From Neckera pumila (Eukaryota > Streptophyta > Bryopsida > Hypnales > Neckeraceae): 64,000 nucleotides of DNA. Position 1 is the stretch's first letter; each line of letters starts with the position of its first letter. Below, piece after piece: positions 44,475-55,016 of this stretch. A program made the position numbers and the translations under genes. The notes under the pieces were generated by a model. The model ran no database searches. It saw only the letters and a program-made list of their open reading frames with translations, and was not told the origin of the DNA. The stretch is from contig OZ018408.1 of the NCBI GenBank assembly GCA_963969595.1, positions 12,707,823 through 12,771,822 of the forward strand, read 5' to 3'.

Positions 44475-46051
44475 TTGTTGTGGCTGCAGAAAACCACTCA
44501 TCTGCCGCGAAATGGACGACTTGAACATGCCTTGGAATGTAATAACTTTCGCCTCCTGGATTCTTGCGCTAATCTTGGATGCAAATATGACGCTGCAACT
44601 GCCACCAATTTTGGAGACTTTGAAGCCAGCGAGGGCGAGACTTCGAACCTCTTCGATGCACCAATAGCGCCGCTCATAGATACGTACCTCCTAATGTCTA
44701 GTACATTGCACAGCTTCAGATTCTATAATCCGCCCCCTGCCTTGAGTATTGATGTTGCTTTCTGGGTTAGGCCACATTCTACCACCTGGTTCTCGAGGTT
44801 TCTCTTGGAGCAGTTTAACAGTACTCGGTGGATGACAATGTTTCGCATGACCAAACCCGTTGTTTTTGCTTTGGCCAACCTGTTGAGACCCCATGTTCAG
44901 AGACGGAATACAAACTACCGCTTAGCAATATCTGTGCTTGTCCATGTAGCATGTACTCTCTTCAAGTTGATACAGGGTGTGAACTTGAATGTATGTAGCG
45001 AATTCTTCGCTATTGGTTGGAGTACAGTTTGTAAAGTCATGCGTGAGGTCGAGACATCCATAAACAAGACTTTGAAACATGAGATTTCGTGGCCTTGAGG
45101 ACAAAGGCTGAGAGACACACAGGCTAAATTCTCTTCTCTTTGCTCTCTTCTTGCTATAGTAGGAGCCCCGTGCTTATCTATGTAGCATGTACTCTCTTTA
45201 AGTTGACCCAAGGTGTGAACTTGAATGTATGTAGCAAATTCTTTGCTATTGGTTGGAGTACAGTTTGTAAAGTCATGCGTGAAGTCAAGACAGCCATAAA
45301 CGAGACTTTGAAATACAAGATTTTGTGGCCTTGAGGACAAAGGCTGAGAGACACACAGGCTAAATTCTCTTCTCTTTGCTCTCTTCTTGTTGTAGTAGGA
45401 GCCATAGACGGAATGCATGTTTCCATTTCCAAACCTGATTTCTGTCCTGATGACTATTACTACTTTAAAACTGGAGGGTACAATGTGAATTGCCAGGTTG
45501 TAGCGGACAGTGAGAAGCGCTTCCTAGATCTGTATGTAGGCATGCCTGGCTCTACCAATGACAATCAAATGTTGCGTCAATCTTCACTGCATTATTTGGC
45601 AACACATGGTAATTTGTTTGATGACACTTTCTCGGTTAGTGGGCACTCACCGTACTTGCTGGGTGATCTTGGGTATCCATTGTTGCCTTGGTTAATGGTC
45701 TCTCACTGAGGAGGGTCTCATTTGTTTGTGTCTGAGACTGTTTCTAACAAGAAACTACAAAGAGAGTGTTGTGCTGTAGAAAATGCGTTCAGAATTTTGA
45801 AACAGACATTCCGGTAGTTGCTGAGGAAAACTGACTTACACCTTACCTTCCTTTCCGACGTCATTGTGTGCTGCGCCATTCTCCATAACATTCTTCTTTG
45901 ACAGTCACATGAGGAGGTCAAGGATCTGCTATACATCTTGTGTGATGAGGGCTTGGATGCCGAGATTGAAGAAGATGCTGAAAGAGTTCTGGAGCCAGGG
46001 ACACTGATGAACGAGGACATGGTGACAACATTGGGCACTAAAAAATGTTAA
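44475..46051 (+). pseudogene. Harbinger (HARBI1-like) DDE transposase, disabled
   Basis: The family is clear from RWMTMFRMTKPVVFALANLL and GWSTVCKVMREV in the helix-turn-helix region. Then follow AIDGMHVSI (first catalytic Asp), FLDLYVGMPGSTND (second Asp), PYLLGDLGYPLLPWLM, and CAVENAFRILKQTFR with the catalytic Glu. The reading frame is interrupted by TGA at 45096-45098, TGA at 45707-45709, TAG at 45815-45817 and TGA at 45899-45901; the natural end is TAA at 46049. A 236-bp tandem duplication (44932-45403) adds a frameshift and a second copy of the first TGA. Apart from these lesions the frame can be followed throughout. The start codon is uncertain; sequence upstream of 44512 may be untranslated. 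The role in an intact element is cutting and joining at TTA/TAA targets. Confidence 0.9.
44932..45403 (+). repeat. 236-bp tandem duplication inside the transposase
   Basis: Copy 1 is 44932-45167 and copy 2 is 45168-45403. Both run from GTGCTT(G/A)TC(C/T)ATGTAGCATG to TATAGTAGGAGCC / TGTAGTAGGAGCC. They differ at scattered sites, mostly transitions, so the event is not brand new. Both copies contain the same TGA after TGGCCT. Confidence 0.92.
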
Positions 46052-46446
46052 GACCTTAGAGTGTACCTGACCACATGCAGGCAAGCACTGTAGGTTCAGA
46101 GGTGAGTGTGTTCTTCTATTGTTTTGCTTCCTTGTTGTTTTTAGTGTTCAGCCTTCTACTTATTGAAATTCAAGTAGCAGTATTTGAAGGAGACACAGTT
46201 TATTTATGTGCAATTAAAAGTTTTCCATCGTCTGCAGGTTACAAAGGAAACTGTTGTTGGAGGTGCTGCCTCGTTGCCACTACTTGCTTAGTACTTGTAT
46301 GTAGATTTGTACAAGCACTACTACTGTCACTAGAGTGTACTACCATTGAACTGAGGTGCAGTAATAGTCACTTTTTTTTGGAGTCCTAGTACTAAGTAGA
46401 AGGTAGATGTTCAGTGTCTTGTACAGCGTGTACTCCGATCGTTGCA

Positions 46447-47640
46447 TCAATGCATGTTGCCGTTTTCGTAAATAGGCGCAATATAGTCCTCTCCATTGTT
46501 GTTGTGTTCCTCTCGCTCTTCGTCTCCTCCGGTGCCGTGCGGACTGGACGGGCTAGCTCCATTGCTTGGAGAAGGTGGACGTTGGTCAGCCAGAAATGTA
46601 CATGGAGGCAAACCCGTGTCATATAATACAGAGGGACTCGCCATGATGAGACCCCTTCCCAAGATGGTGGTTAACTCTGTGAGACAATTGACCATGTCGT
46701 TCTGCTTCAATATAGTTAGACGTGCGTTCTTGTGTGCTACCATTGCTATCTCATGGAGTCTTCTGTCTCGCTCTCTCTGGTACAACATTTGCTCTTTGAA
46801 TAGTTGCAGTTGGACATCGATTTGGAGTGCTCAACTTCTAGTGACGCTTTAGCAATGTCTCTCATTGACATTGCCATGAGTGAACCCGTCTCTTTTGTGG
46901 CTTGAGCTACTATTGTGTGGTCGGAGACACTCTTTTGCCTAAGAATTGCATTGCCACATTGTTGCTGCACAGCTTGATTAGTATTGTTGGTAGAGCTCAG
47001 AACGTGGGGAGTGACTCTTGGTAGGACGCCAACGAAGGCACTTGTCGGGGGAGTCATGCTTCCAGTTCGAAGAGATGGTCGAGTGCTTGTGGAGCTGTTG
47101 TTGCAATGTGCTGACGGTGGGGGACTACTCTCCTCTGTTGACATTGGGACGGGGCGCTGGGAAACAGATATGGGGTCATCTGGGTTAGTCTCGGTGTCTT
47201 TGTCATCCCCACCTTCTCCTACCTGTGCCACCGGTCTATAAATAGAGACAGCAAGAGATAGAATGTCCCTTGTGTGTGGTGGTTGAATTTGAGGGTGTGT
47301 ACCAAACCACTCATGAATAGCAATGAAGTATTCATGAGTGAATTGACGTGGTAGTCCTTCAGCTTTCTGCTGCTCTGTTGTCAGTTCCCAATAATCTTGT
47401 CTATTGTGTCCCAAGCGTCCTAGGTACGTAGTCTACAATTCGTTTGTAGTTGGGCAGCAGCTGGTTCCACTTCGTTTTGCACGCTGCTCCATCTCCGAAG
47501 ACCGGTGAAAAGCCTTGAGTCATCACGAAATGGGAGACACGCACCCACTTTGTACTGTCAGGTGTCATCAAGTCACGTCCATCCACCATGTCGATTTCTA
47601 TGAGATGTATCTCCCGTTTTTCTCGAATAAGAGCGAGCAC
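46447..47640 (-). pseudogene. Harbinger-associated Myb/SANT-like protein, frameshifted
   Basis: The N-terminal frame (47401-47640) has the Myb/SANT-like pattern W(V)RVSHFV...G.....CKTKWNQLLPNYKRIVDY. The next frame (from about 47430) has GHNRQDYWEL and LPRQFTHEYFIAIHEW, the second conserved block of these partner proteins. A third frame (46447-46788) carries the C-terminal helix QRERDRRLHEIAMVAHKNAR. The three frames join by a shift of +1 near 47425 and another shift near 46795. In active PIF/Harbinger elements this protein helps the transposase enter the nucleus and bind the ends. Introns could in principle explain the frame changes, but no good splice sites were seen at the joins. Confidence 0.75.
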
Positions 47641-49290
47641 TTTGTCATGTTGCTAATTAGGGCCTTAGTCTTTCCTTGCTATCTTTCACTGACTTGGTCC
47701 TGTTGCAGCAGTCTGTAGATCTAGCACTGTTGGTCCTCCGTGTGTGACTTTGCTAGTGCGTAGGGCAGTTGAATTGTCAGGAATTTCAAGAATTTGAGGA
47801 AAACCGGTTGGAAAAAGAGGTCTGGGGAAACTTGGAGCATACCCCGCAATAACGACAAGCAACGACTGCGTCAGCAACAAAAAGCAAGAACAAGCACGAG
47901 TACATGTATTTTTCATTTCTATTCTGTCTCTTCCTTTGGCCGCGCAGGTTACTGGGCGAAATTCATGGACATGAAATGGGTTCACTTGCAGATTCTCTTA
48001 TCTTGGGCTTGTGGACCATCACATCTGACGTCATTGAACAAAGTTTATTTGCTTGCACTAAGGTCCACATCATTTTGATACATGGTGAAAATGATTTTCT
48101 ATGTAATTTATGTCATTTGTATGGGCAAGACTAACTTTTACAGTAGCAAAGAGCACGACGGTGCTTAAGTAGTACATGACAACATTGAAGCTATGATTCC
48201 GTGAAAAGGTGGAGGTGGATCATGATTGCATCATGGCAGCGTTCAAAGGGGTTGGATTTGTGGCGCAAGGTAAGAAGGCACTCTGGTAATAGAGCGCTGT
48301 CCGTGACTATCATGACCGAAGCAGTTCATTCTACAGGCTGAAACAACAGATTGTACAGTGTTCTAGACTTGTGCGACTAGTGGACGAAAAATGAAAAAAT
48401 AGAAATAGACGCATGGAAAGTGACTGAAACAGTGAACCTATGTTGTATTCCTAGTACTCATTAAGGCATCGGAGGGGTATTTTGTGATGTGCATGTTGCC
48501 GTTTCTCGAGCTTTGCGTCATACAATAATAGGTACAAGGACCTGGTGAATGAATAGGACAAAGAAACAAACCTGAGGCAAGGATGGGCGTTGGGCGGATG
48601 GGGCCACCGAAATACTGTGGATGTTGTCGATCGTCCATTGCATTTTTCTGCTACTGTGCCTGCACATACGACACCCACGTCAATACTGTACCCAACCACA
48701 CATGCTTCTCGTGAAATATGCACAATAAGAATGACTGAGTGACTCCACGTCTCTCAGAAAGACAAAACCAAACCAGATTTCTATTGAAAGACCAGTAGGA
48801 CATGTAGAAAGTAGTCATCATTGCAAGGGAACCTTGAGCGGCAATACTCACTTGCTTGCGGGCTTGCTTGTAGATCAAAAATCTGACTGTAACTGTGCTT
48901 GAGAGAGATGCTCCTTAATATGTAAGGTGCTTGTCGTGGTGGACTCCACTGCTGCCACGGGCAATGCGCTTCCATTTGGCTACTGCCACTTGCGACAGCG
49001 CTGTTTTCTTAATGTGACGTCCCCCCCCCTGTGTTAATAAAGAGCGGCCATTTTACTCTAAAATGTTCTTTTCCTCTTGATTTTACTACTCCACTTCACC
49101 ATTACTCTCACTTTGGTGGGTCTCCAATACTTGTTCATTTACTTGCCATAACAATGTTGTTATTGCGCTTTCTCTGCGCCTGCCAAGTAGGCTCGGCATT
49201 CACCAACTGCAGCCAGTGGGAATGGCCTTGCTTTTAATATTCCTTTCCAACTCAAAGAATGGGCTTCAAAGACCTGGTGTGAATGTACCT
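47641..49290. other. Harbinger element 3' part, no gene recognised
   Basis: The frames of 60-99 residues on both strands look random. A homopolymer run of nine to ten C occurs at 49021-49030. The terminal inverted repeat candidate closes the element at 49276-49290. Confidence 0.45.
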
Positions 49291-50148
49291 TAAGCCTTGA
49301 ACGACTATGGGCAATTGTAGCTAGCTTAGCTACTGGACTATATACTGCAAATACGGTTGGTACTAAAAATCCTGAGAAATTTGTAGTGTAATTTAGCAGT
49401 TTGCAATCCGATTTTGGTTTGTGCCATTGGAAGTTCTCGGTCGTAAGTTATCTATGAGATCTTCAACATCTTCGATCTGGTCCTTTTTTCTTCCAAAAAC
49501 CTCAGCTCAATCTGGTGCTATGCCATCACATTTGGAGGCATAGAATATTGAACAAGTCGTCTCGTGGCAATCAGAACTATGGATTTTCTAAATTCACGGT
49601 CCAACATCATCTTGCAAGGTGTTGGAGCACTCGAATTGACACTACCTCACAATGTCCCTAAATTGCCTTTCAAAGGTGAGCTTCGTGTTTGCCAGCACTT
49701 CACATTTAATAAGCCAATTTGGCTACTGTGCTACAAAAATGCTTGTTGGCCGTGGCTGGACTACAATCGGACTCCTCGCATCTGGCAAAATTTTAGGGGC
49801 TCCTAGCCCCCCCCCCCCCCCTCCTCCCTCCTGCCAAAAGAATCTCCTGGTTGCGCAATGGTCTCCCTCTTGGAATCATGATGTCCATTCTAAAATGTGC
49901 AACACGTCAGCGAAAGAGATACCGATGCTAGCTGCAGTCGTCAACACCTATTTCCCTGTATGGTAACAAATCCAGAATTTGCCCATTTAAGAGCTGAAAG
50001 TGAATTTTGGGGAGGCAAAGCTTCTTGAAATAATTTTTTGTAAATTTTCCTTGAAAGACAAGAGGAATTGGCATCTAAACCAGGTCATTTCATATTTTTT
50101 GGAGCTTTGTAGAATTAGTTATGAAATTTTGAAGTTGAAGTGGCATAG
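49291..50148. other. Intergenic DNA
   Basis: A C-only run of about 16-17 bases occurs at about 49807-49822. The block 50035-50148 (TTTCCTTGAAAGACAAGAGG...) is a paralog of 38495-38620. No gene. Confidence 0.45.
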
Positions 50149-50263
50149 GGCTCTAAAATCGCCCACCCCCTAAAATGTACACTACTTGTACATTGTTGAA
50201 GGCTATGAAAAAGCAACATATACAAATAGTGTACATCTGAATAGAGTGGGCGATTTTAGAGCC
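50149..50263. mobile_element. Small inverted-repeat element (MITE-like), 115 bp
   Basis: Perfect 18-bp inverted ends GGCTCTAAAATCGCCCAC and GTGGGCGATTTTAGAGCC, with a second inner inverted pair TGTACACTA / TAGTGTACA. Related half-motifs appear near 290-330. No target duplication was identified. Confidence 0.7.
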
Positions 50264-52834
50264 TGTGCGATTTCAAAGCTTGTTACCTTAAGTCCGAGGA
50301 GAAATCTGAAGCCTTTAAGCATCCAGCCATTAGAAAAGAATTGAATCCAAAAAGAGGCCTTGAGTTTTCTTATCAATTTTAGTACTAATTGCATGTAATT
50401 GCATGAGTATGAGAGCAATCATATTTTCATTACAACCACCACTTAGTATGTGTTCCATCGTTCATGAGGAAACCATCATGAAATTTATGATATCTTGAAG
50501 TTAGATTGGATATTGATGACGAATTTTTGAGTTCATAATGCAATTCTTGACCAATTAGTGAATTAAGAAGCCTCTCTCCACCCACTGATTCAAGAGATCA
50601 TGGAGATGGATTGAATAATGATGACAAATTTTTGAATTCATCATAGAATTCTTGGCCTAATTAGTAAGTTGTGAAGGCTCTTCCCACCCAAATGTTTGCA
50701 TTACAAAGCAGACTCTTTTTGGGTTCAATTCTTTTCTAATGTAGGGGAGATGCAACAACCCTACAAGATGCGGCGCTTCACGCTCCAAAGTCCAATGCAG
50801 AATGAATTCTGATTCAGCTTGTAAGTGCGTTGGAAGCGCAAGGAGAATAATGCTTTAGGTCCATAAATAAGGTACACCAGTCTATTACTGTCAGCTTCCT
50901 AGTTTTGTCAGCCTATGTTTGGAAAATTATAATTCCACTTGGGTTTGACCTGGAAAACAAGCACACACCTCTAAAAAATATATTCCCTTCTTAGAGATGT
51001 CCCTAAGATAATAGGTGGTAATAGGCTTGTCTACCTTATGTGGTTGGCAGCGGATCTACATTGTGACAGCACTATCGAAGACGTCCAACGAATGCTCAAT
51101 CTCAAGCGCTTGCCCACTTTGCTTGTGGAGGAGAGAGTCCGATGCAATGAAATGTCCCTCACAGAAGCCTCGCATTGAAATGATCACCCATTTTGAAGTA
51201 GTACTCTCATGGTTGTCCCCAACAGAATTGTGCAGAATTCTAGTTTGTGCCCCAAACACAACAAAAAATGATGGCGCTTCTCCGTGCAAGCACTTGCACC
51301 ATCCTAGTCTCACGACAAGAGGATGGAGAAATGGAGTAGAATGAAAAATTTTGTAGAGGCTGGAAGTAGGTTTTTCTCGCCTAAATCACTCCACCATTTC
51401 AAGATTTGGTGAAAAGTTGTGTGTAACATCCAAATACCAATCTTGTAGATTTGTACACCTCTATTGTAACAACTATGCCACATTTAACTAGTTTTAGACT
51501 TCTGAAAGTCCAGAATTAATGACGGTCTTCAACAGAAAAAAAATTGATCATCAAGAGATAGTGCAAAACATCAGGAGATCTATCCAAACATTGTGAGATC
51601 CCACGATGTTATCATCATGAGATCCCATGATATTTTGTCCAGAATTTATTGAATATTCCAAAAGTAGTTAAATGTGGCATAATTCTAATCCACATGAGTA
51701 TATGACAACTCTACTGATATCTGAACATTCACAGCCGAGTTAACCCTAGAACCTTCTCCAAAATCATCATAAAGTATTGTTTGGAAGAATATTTTGGAAT
51801 TGACATACAAATAATTGTTGTAGACTTTGAATTGTAGACTGCATCCTTATGCTTCCAATATTTTTCTTATAAATTTTGAAAGGTAAATTTCAAGATTCTT
51901 TCTAAATTCAATTACAAGCAAAATATTATCATTTTTTGAGTAAAACTTGTTGGAATACATTTGAAATGAGGTTCTCTTGACATGCATGGTGATTTTTTTG
52001 AAATTTTTGTGTTCTTTAAATCTATGAGTTCATTTTTGTAAATCCAATTTTGAACTAGAATCAATGCAAGTTTGGCTTGGCCAACAACTTGACATAGTTG
52101 CAAATTTGTGATTTTAGAAAAATATGCATTAGAACATAAATGAGGCCAAAGGAGGGCCTTCAGTTATCTTGGAGCTCCCAAGCTTAGGAGCTTTGCTCCC
52201 ACTGAATATTTCCATGCCACATAGATTGCTAACGTGGCGGAAAAACTGCCATGTCATCTGTGACATTAGCAAATTATTAAAAATATATTTTTGTAATTTA
52301 AAAATCCAAAAATAGTAAAAAAAATTCCAAAAATTGATTTTTTATTTTTTTATTTTCTCTCAAAAATATTCCCAACATCGGGATCAACCCTGAAACGGCC
52401 CTCCCGTGGACTGAAATTTTCTCTAATGTACTATAGTAACACCAAATCCAACCATTAGATAGGACAACAACTTCATAAAGTATCTCTACAAATTAGGATG
52501 ACTTTCATCCAAGCTGAAAGGAGACAAAAACTTGAGTCTCAATTTGTTCATCGTCTAGAAATTGGACGTTGGAATGCTTAGAGGTTAACAAGTGAGGTGA
52601 AAATATTGAAAACCATCCCTATATTCTTGGTGCCTACTAAAAAGTACTTGAGTTTAAGAGTAAATTATTATTGAAATTGTCATTTGATACTTGGAGTAGA
52701 ATGTGGGGGTATTTGAGGCCATGCACGACCAATATGAATATGTTATAGTAATTATTGACCAAAATTGTTGATGATAAAAACCATATTAGAGACAACTAAG
52801 TAGTTGCCACCATGTCATGAAGGTAGCCAAGGTT
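50264..52834. other. AT-rich intergenic DNA
   Basis: A diverged direct repeat of about 120 bp is visible at 50495-50600 and 50600-50700 (GATTGGATATTGATGACGAA / GATTGAATAATGATGACAAA, then TTTTTGA.TTCAT). At 51560-51640 the words CATCAGGAGATC, CATTGTGAGATCCCA and CATCATGAGATCCCA repeat. The GTGGCA/TGCCAC dyad recurs at 52210-52260. An 85-109 residue pair of opposite frames at 51015-51344 shows nothing recognisable. Confidence 0.45.
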
Positions 52835-53165
52835 GTCACATCGGGCGTTCCAGGGTTACCAGACGTCTCGGACGGATGGGCGAACCGGACCAGACGGACG
52901 GATGGTTCATGCCGGTTTGCACAGAAATCAAAACCATGGAGCTGGACGATTGAGCGGGGACTTAAAGGATTGGGCATGGACTTAAGGGCGTGGACTTAAA
53001 GACGGGGCATGGACTTAAGGGACTGGGTGTGGACTTAAAGGCGGGGACATGAAGACAAGGCAAGGACTTAAGGATAAAGTCAATTATATGTTGACTACAT
53101 CGGACGGGCGGAACCTCAACTGGACGTCCCGGACGGACGGGTGGGCAAGCGGGCGACTTGTCTGG
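52835..53165. repeat. GC-rich direct repeat flanking a GGACTTAA minisatellite
   Basis: A block of about 55 bp (ACATCGGGCG...GACGTCTCGGACGGATGGGC) at 52838-52895 recurs in diverged form at 53099-53160 (ACATCGGACG...GACGTCCCGGACGGACGGGT). Between them, GCATGGACTTAAGG-type units of about 16-20 bp are repeated six to seven times (52955-53075). Its base composition is strikingly different from the AT-rich surroundings. Non-coding as far as can be seen. Confidence 0.75.
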
Positions 53166-54420
53166 TGTGATAACTCTGAAGGTAACTAAGCCAATGCTGA
53201 CTACCAATTTGGACTACCTCCAACTACTTGGAAGGTGCTTTAGCATCATATGGAACACATTGTAATCAATTTTGGCATATTTTAAGGGCTTCAACAAATT
53301 CCTTTTGGCTTTTTACAAGTAATGAGTGGTATTGTACTAGGCCAAGAATAGGTAAGCCTAGAGCGAGTGTCAATGTTCTACACATTTTCCACCTTGAGAA
53401 ATTATGAAGCTCACATAAGTGCTCCAACAATATATTATTTTTTTTTGTAAACTCATAGTTTCTGTTTGCTAACAGGAGAAAAAAATCCCCTCCACTAAAG
53501 ACAATTCATAACTGTCCTAAATTCCTTATTATGTGTCCATTTGTTTACTTAATACTAAATTTATCATTGTTTGAGAGTTGAAACTGCAGGATTATGATAT
53601 AATTTAATGAAGAATCTTCCACCTTTGTTTTTAAGTTTAGAGAAATTGACATGTATAGGTTCTAAAATTTGAAAATAGTTTAGGCTTAGGTTTTCAAGTT
53701 TAAATTGACAGATGTAGGTTTAAAAAAATTGAAACTACATTGATTTGTCCTAAAATGCTAATACTAATTTATCAAAGCCATCAACTATTTTGAATGAGTG
53801 CAAGTTGAAATATTATAATACTGTGTCAATTTCCATAATTTTTTTGGATGGTGATAATAATTTCAAGATGATGCTAATTGTGATGATACTCATTAGAGAA
53901 AAAATCAACCCTCTAGAGGACTACTCTAGATTGACATGCCAAGCTATTTCAAGCTTAGCCTGTCAATTTGAAAATGTTCCCCTGTGAGCAGTCAACTTGG
54001 CTGACTGCTTGCCGAAACAATCAGATATATATATAAATTTAATTTAAAAGTAAATATATTATTATTATTTATTTTTTAGTTAACTTTTTACTTGTAAAAT
54101 TGGGTTCTTGCACCACTGTCACTACATTTTCAGCTATGCAAAAATAGGGGAAAAAAAAACTTTCAACCCCAAAAAATAGAACTTCAAGGTACTTTAGAAG
54201 AGTAGCCTTGGAGTAACCTTCCGGAGGCCTAAAATTTTCTCTAATATAATCACACTATTTTGAATTATTGCAAGTTGAAATAACATTATATTGTCTCAAT
54301 TTCTGTAGCTTTTTTTATAGTGACACTAATTTCCCCCTCACTAATATCCCCCTCATTAATACCACAAATCAATGTATGGTAATTTGATACATATTGAGTT
54401 CACAAACTTTCCTTAAACAA
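53166..54420. other. AT-rich intergenic DNA
   Basis: Two diverged copies of a motif around 53770-53940 and 54250-54360 (TATTTTGAAT(G/T)A.TGCAAGTTGAAAT, then a TGTCAATTTC / TGTCTCAATTTC block) indicate an old repeat. No gene. Confidence 0.45.
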
Positions 54421-54502
54421 TACTACATCTGATTCTGAAAAAGACCTGTGTTTTCTTTGTAAAATACAAAGGAAACATAGGTCTTTTCAGAAAGAGGGAG
54501 TA
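54421..54502. mobile_element. Tiny Stowaway-like MITE
   Basis: An 82-bp hairpin flanked by TA. Reading inward from the right it begins CTCCCTCTTTCTGAAAAGAC, close to the CTCCCTCCGT-type ends of Stowaway (Tc1/mariner) MITEs. The arms are about 35 bp. Non-coding. Confidence 0.65.
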
Positions 54503-55016
54503 TTTCCAGAATTTTACGACAAATTTTTTTTGGTGATTTCTGTGAATATTTAAAGCCATAACTTAAGGAAATCTGAAATGACAACTGCCAGTCTATTCAA
54601 ATCTGAACATTCTCGTACGTTACGAAATAATGCGCTCCAACCACCATTCTGGCACTTCGTGGATAAGCAGAGATTCGATTAATCTGTCCTAAAACTGTTT
54701 ACAAGCTGAACTACTTGCCAACAAACTATGCTTAATTGCTAACAGGCTGCACTTACAAAAAGTGCTTGAAAGCAGATGATAAAAAACAATAGTTCAACTC
54801 ATTCGCAATACAATATCACGTTTAGAGTGACCCCCTATGTATCCAAGCATCTTGTCTACCGTACGACTAAGCAAGAACACCATACAAAACATGATGGAAA
54901 ACAGAAAGAGTGGCGAAGCAAAGAGTGACAGGGGTACATTATCCTCGACGTCACATCTGAGTGCATGAATGTTACGAGCTCCTTTCATCTGCTACACTAG
55001 TGCTGCTGCTAAAAGT
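54503..55016. other. 3' flank of the mTERF4-like gene
   Basis: Probably contains the 3' untranslated region of the minus-strand gene, at least 54780-55016, where base composition is balanced. No separate gene. Confidence 0.5.

Larger units (their letters stand above)
43560..49290 (+). mobile_element. PIF/Harbinger DNA transposon, nearly full length, inactive
   Basis: About 5.7 kb holding a Harbinger-type transposase gene (plus strand) and its usual Myb/SANT-like partner (minus strand), tail to tail. Candidate ends are AGATAGGTTCACACC (43560-43574) and GGTGTGAATGTACCT (49276-49290). These are inverted repeats with about 12 of 15 matches, each flanked by TAA (43557-43559 and 49291-49293), the 3-bp target duplication typical of this superfamily. 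About 900 bp precede the first frame, and about 1.6 kb without recognisable genes follow the Myb gene. Both proteins are broken, so the element cannot move by itself. The identity of the two genes is firm; the exact ends are a reasoned proposal. Confidence 0.75.

Noticed and set aside
51015..51344. Opposite frames of 109 and 85 residues
   Set aside because: No recognisable domain, no splice context, AT-rich repeat surroundings.
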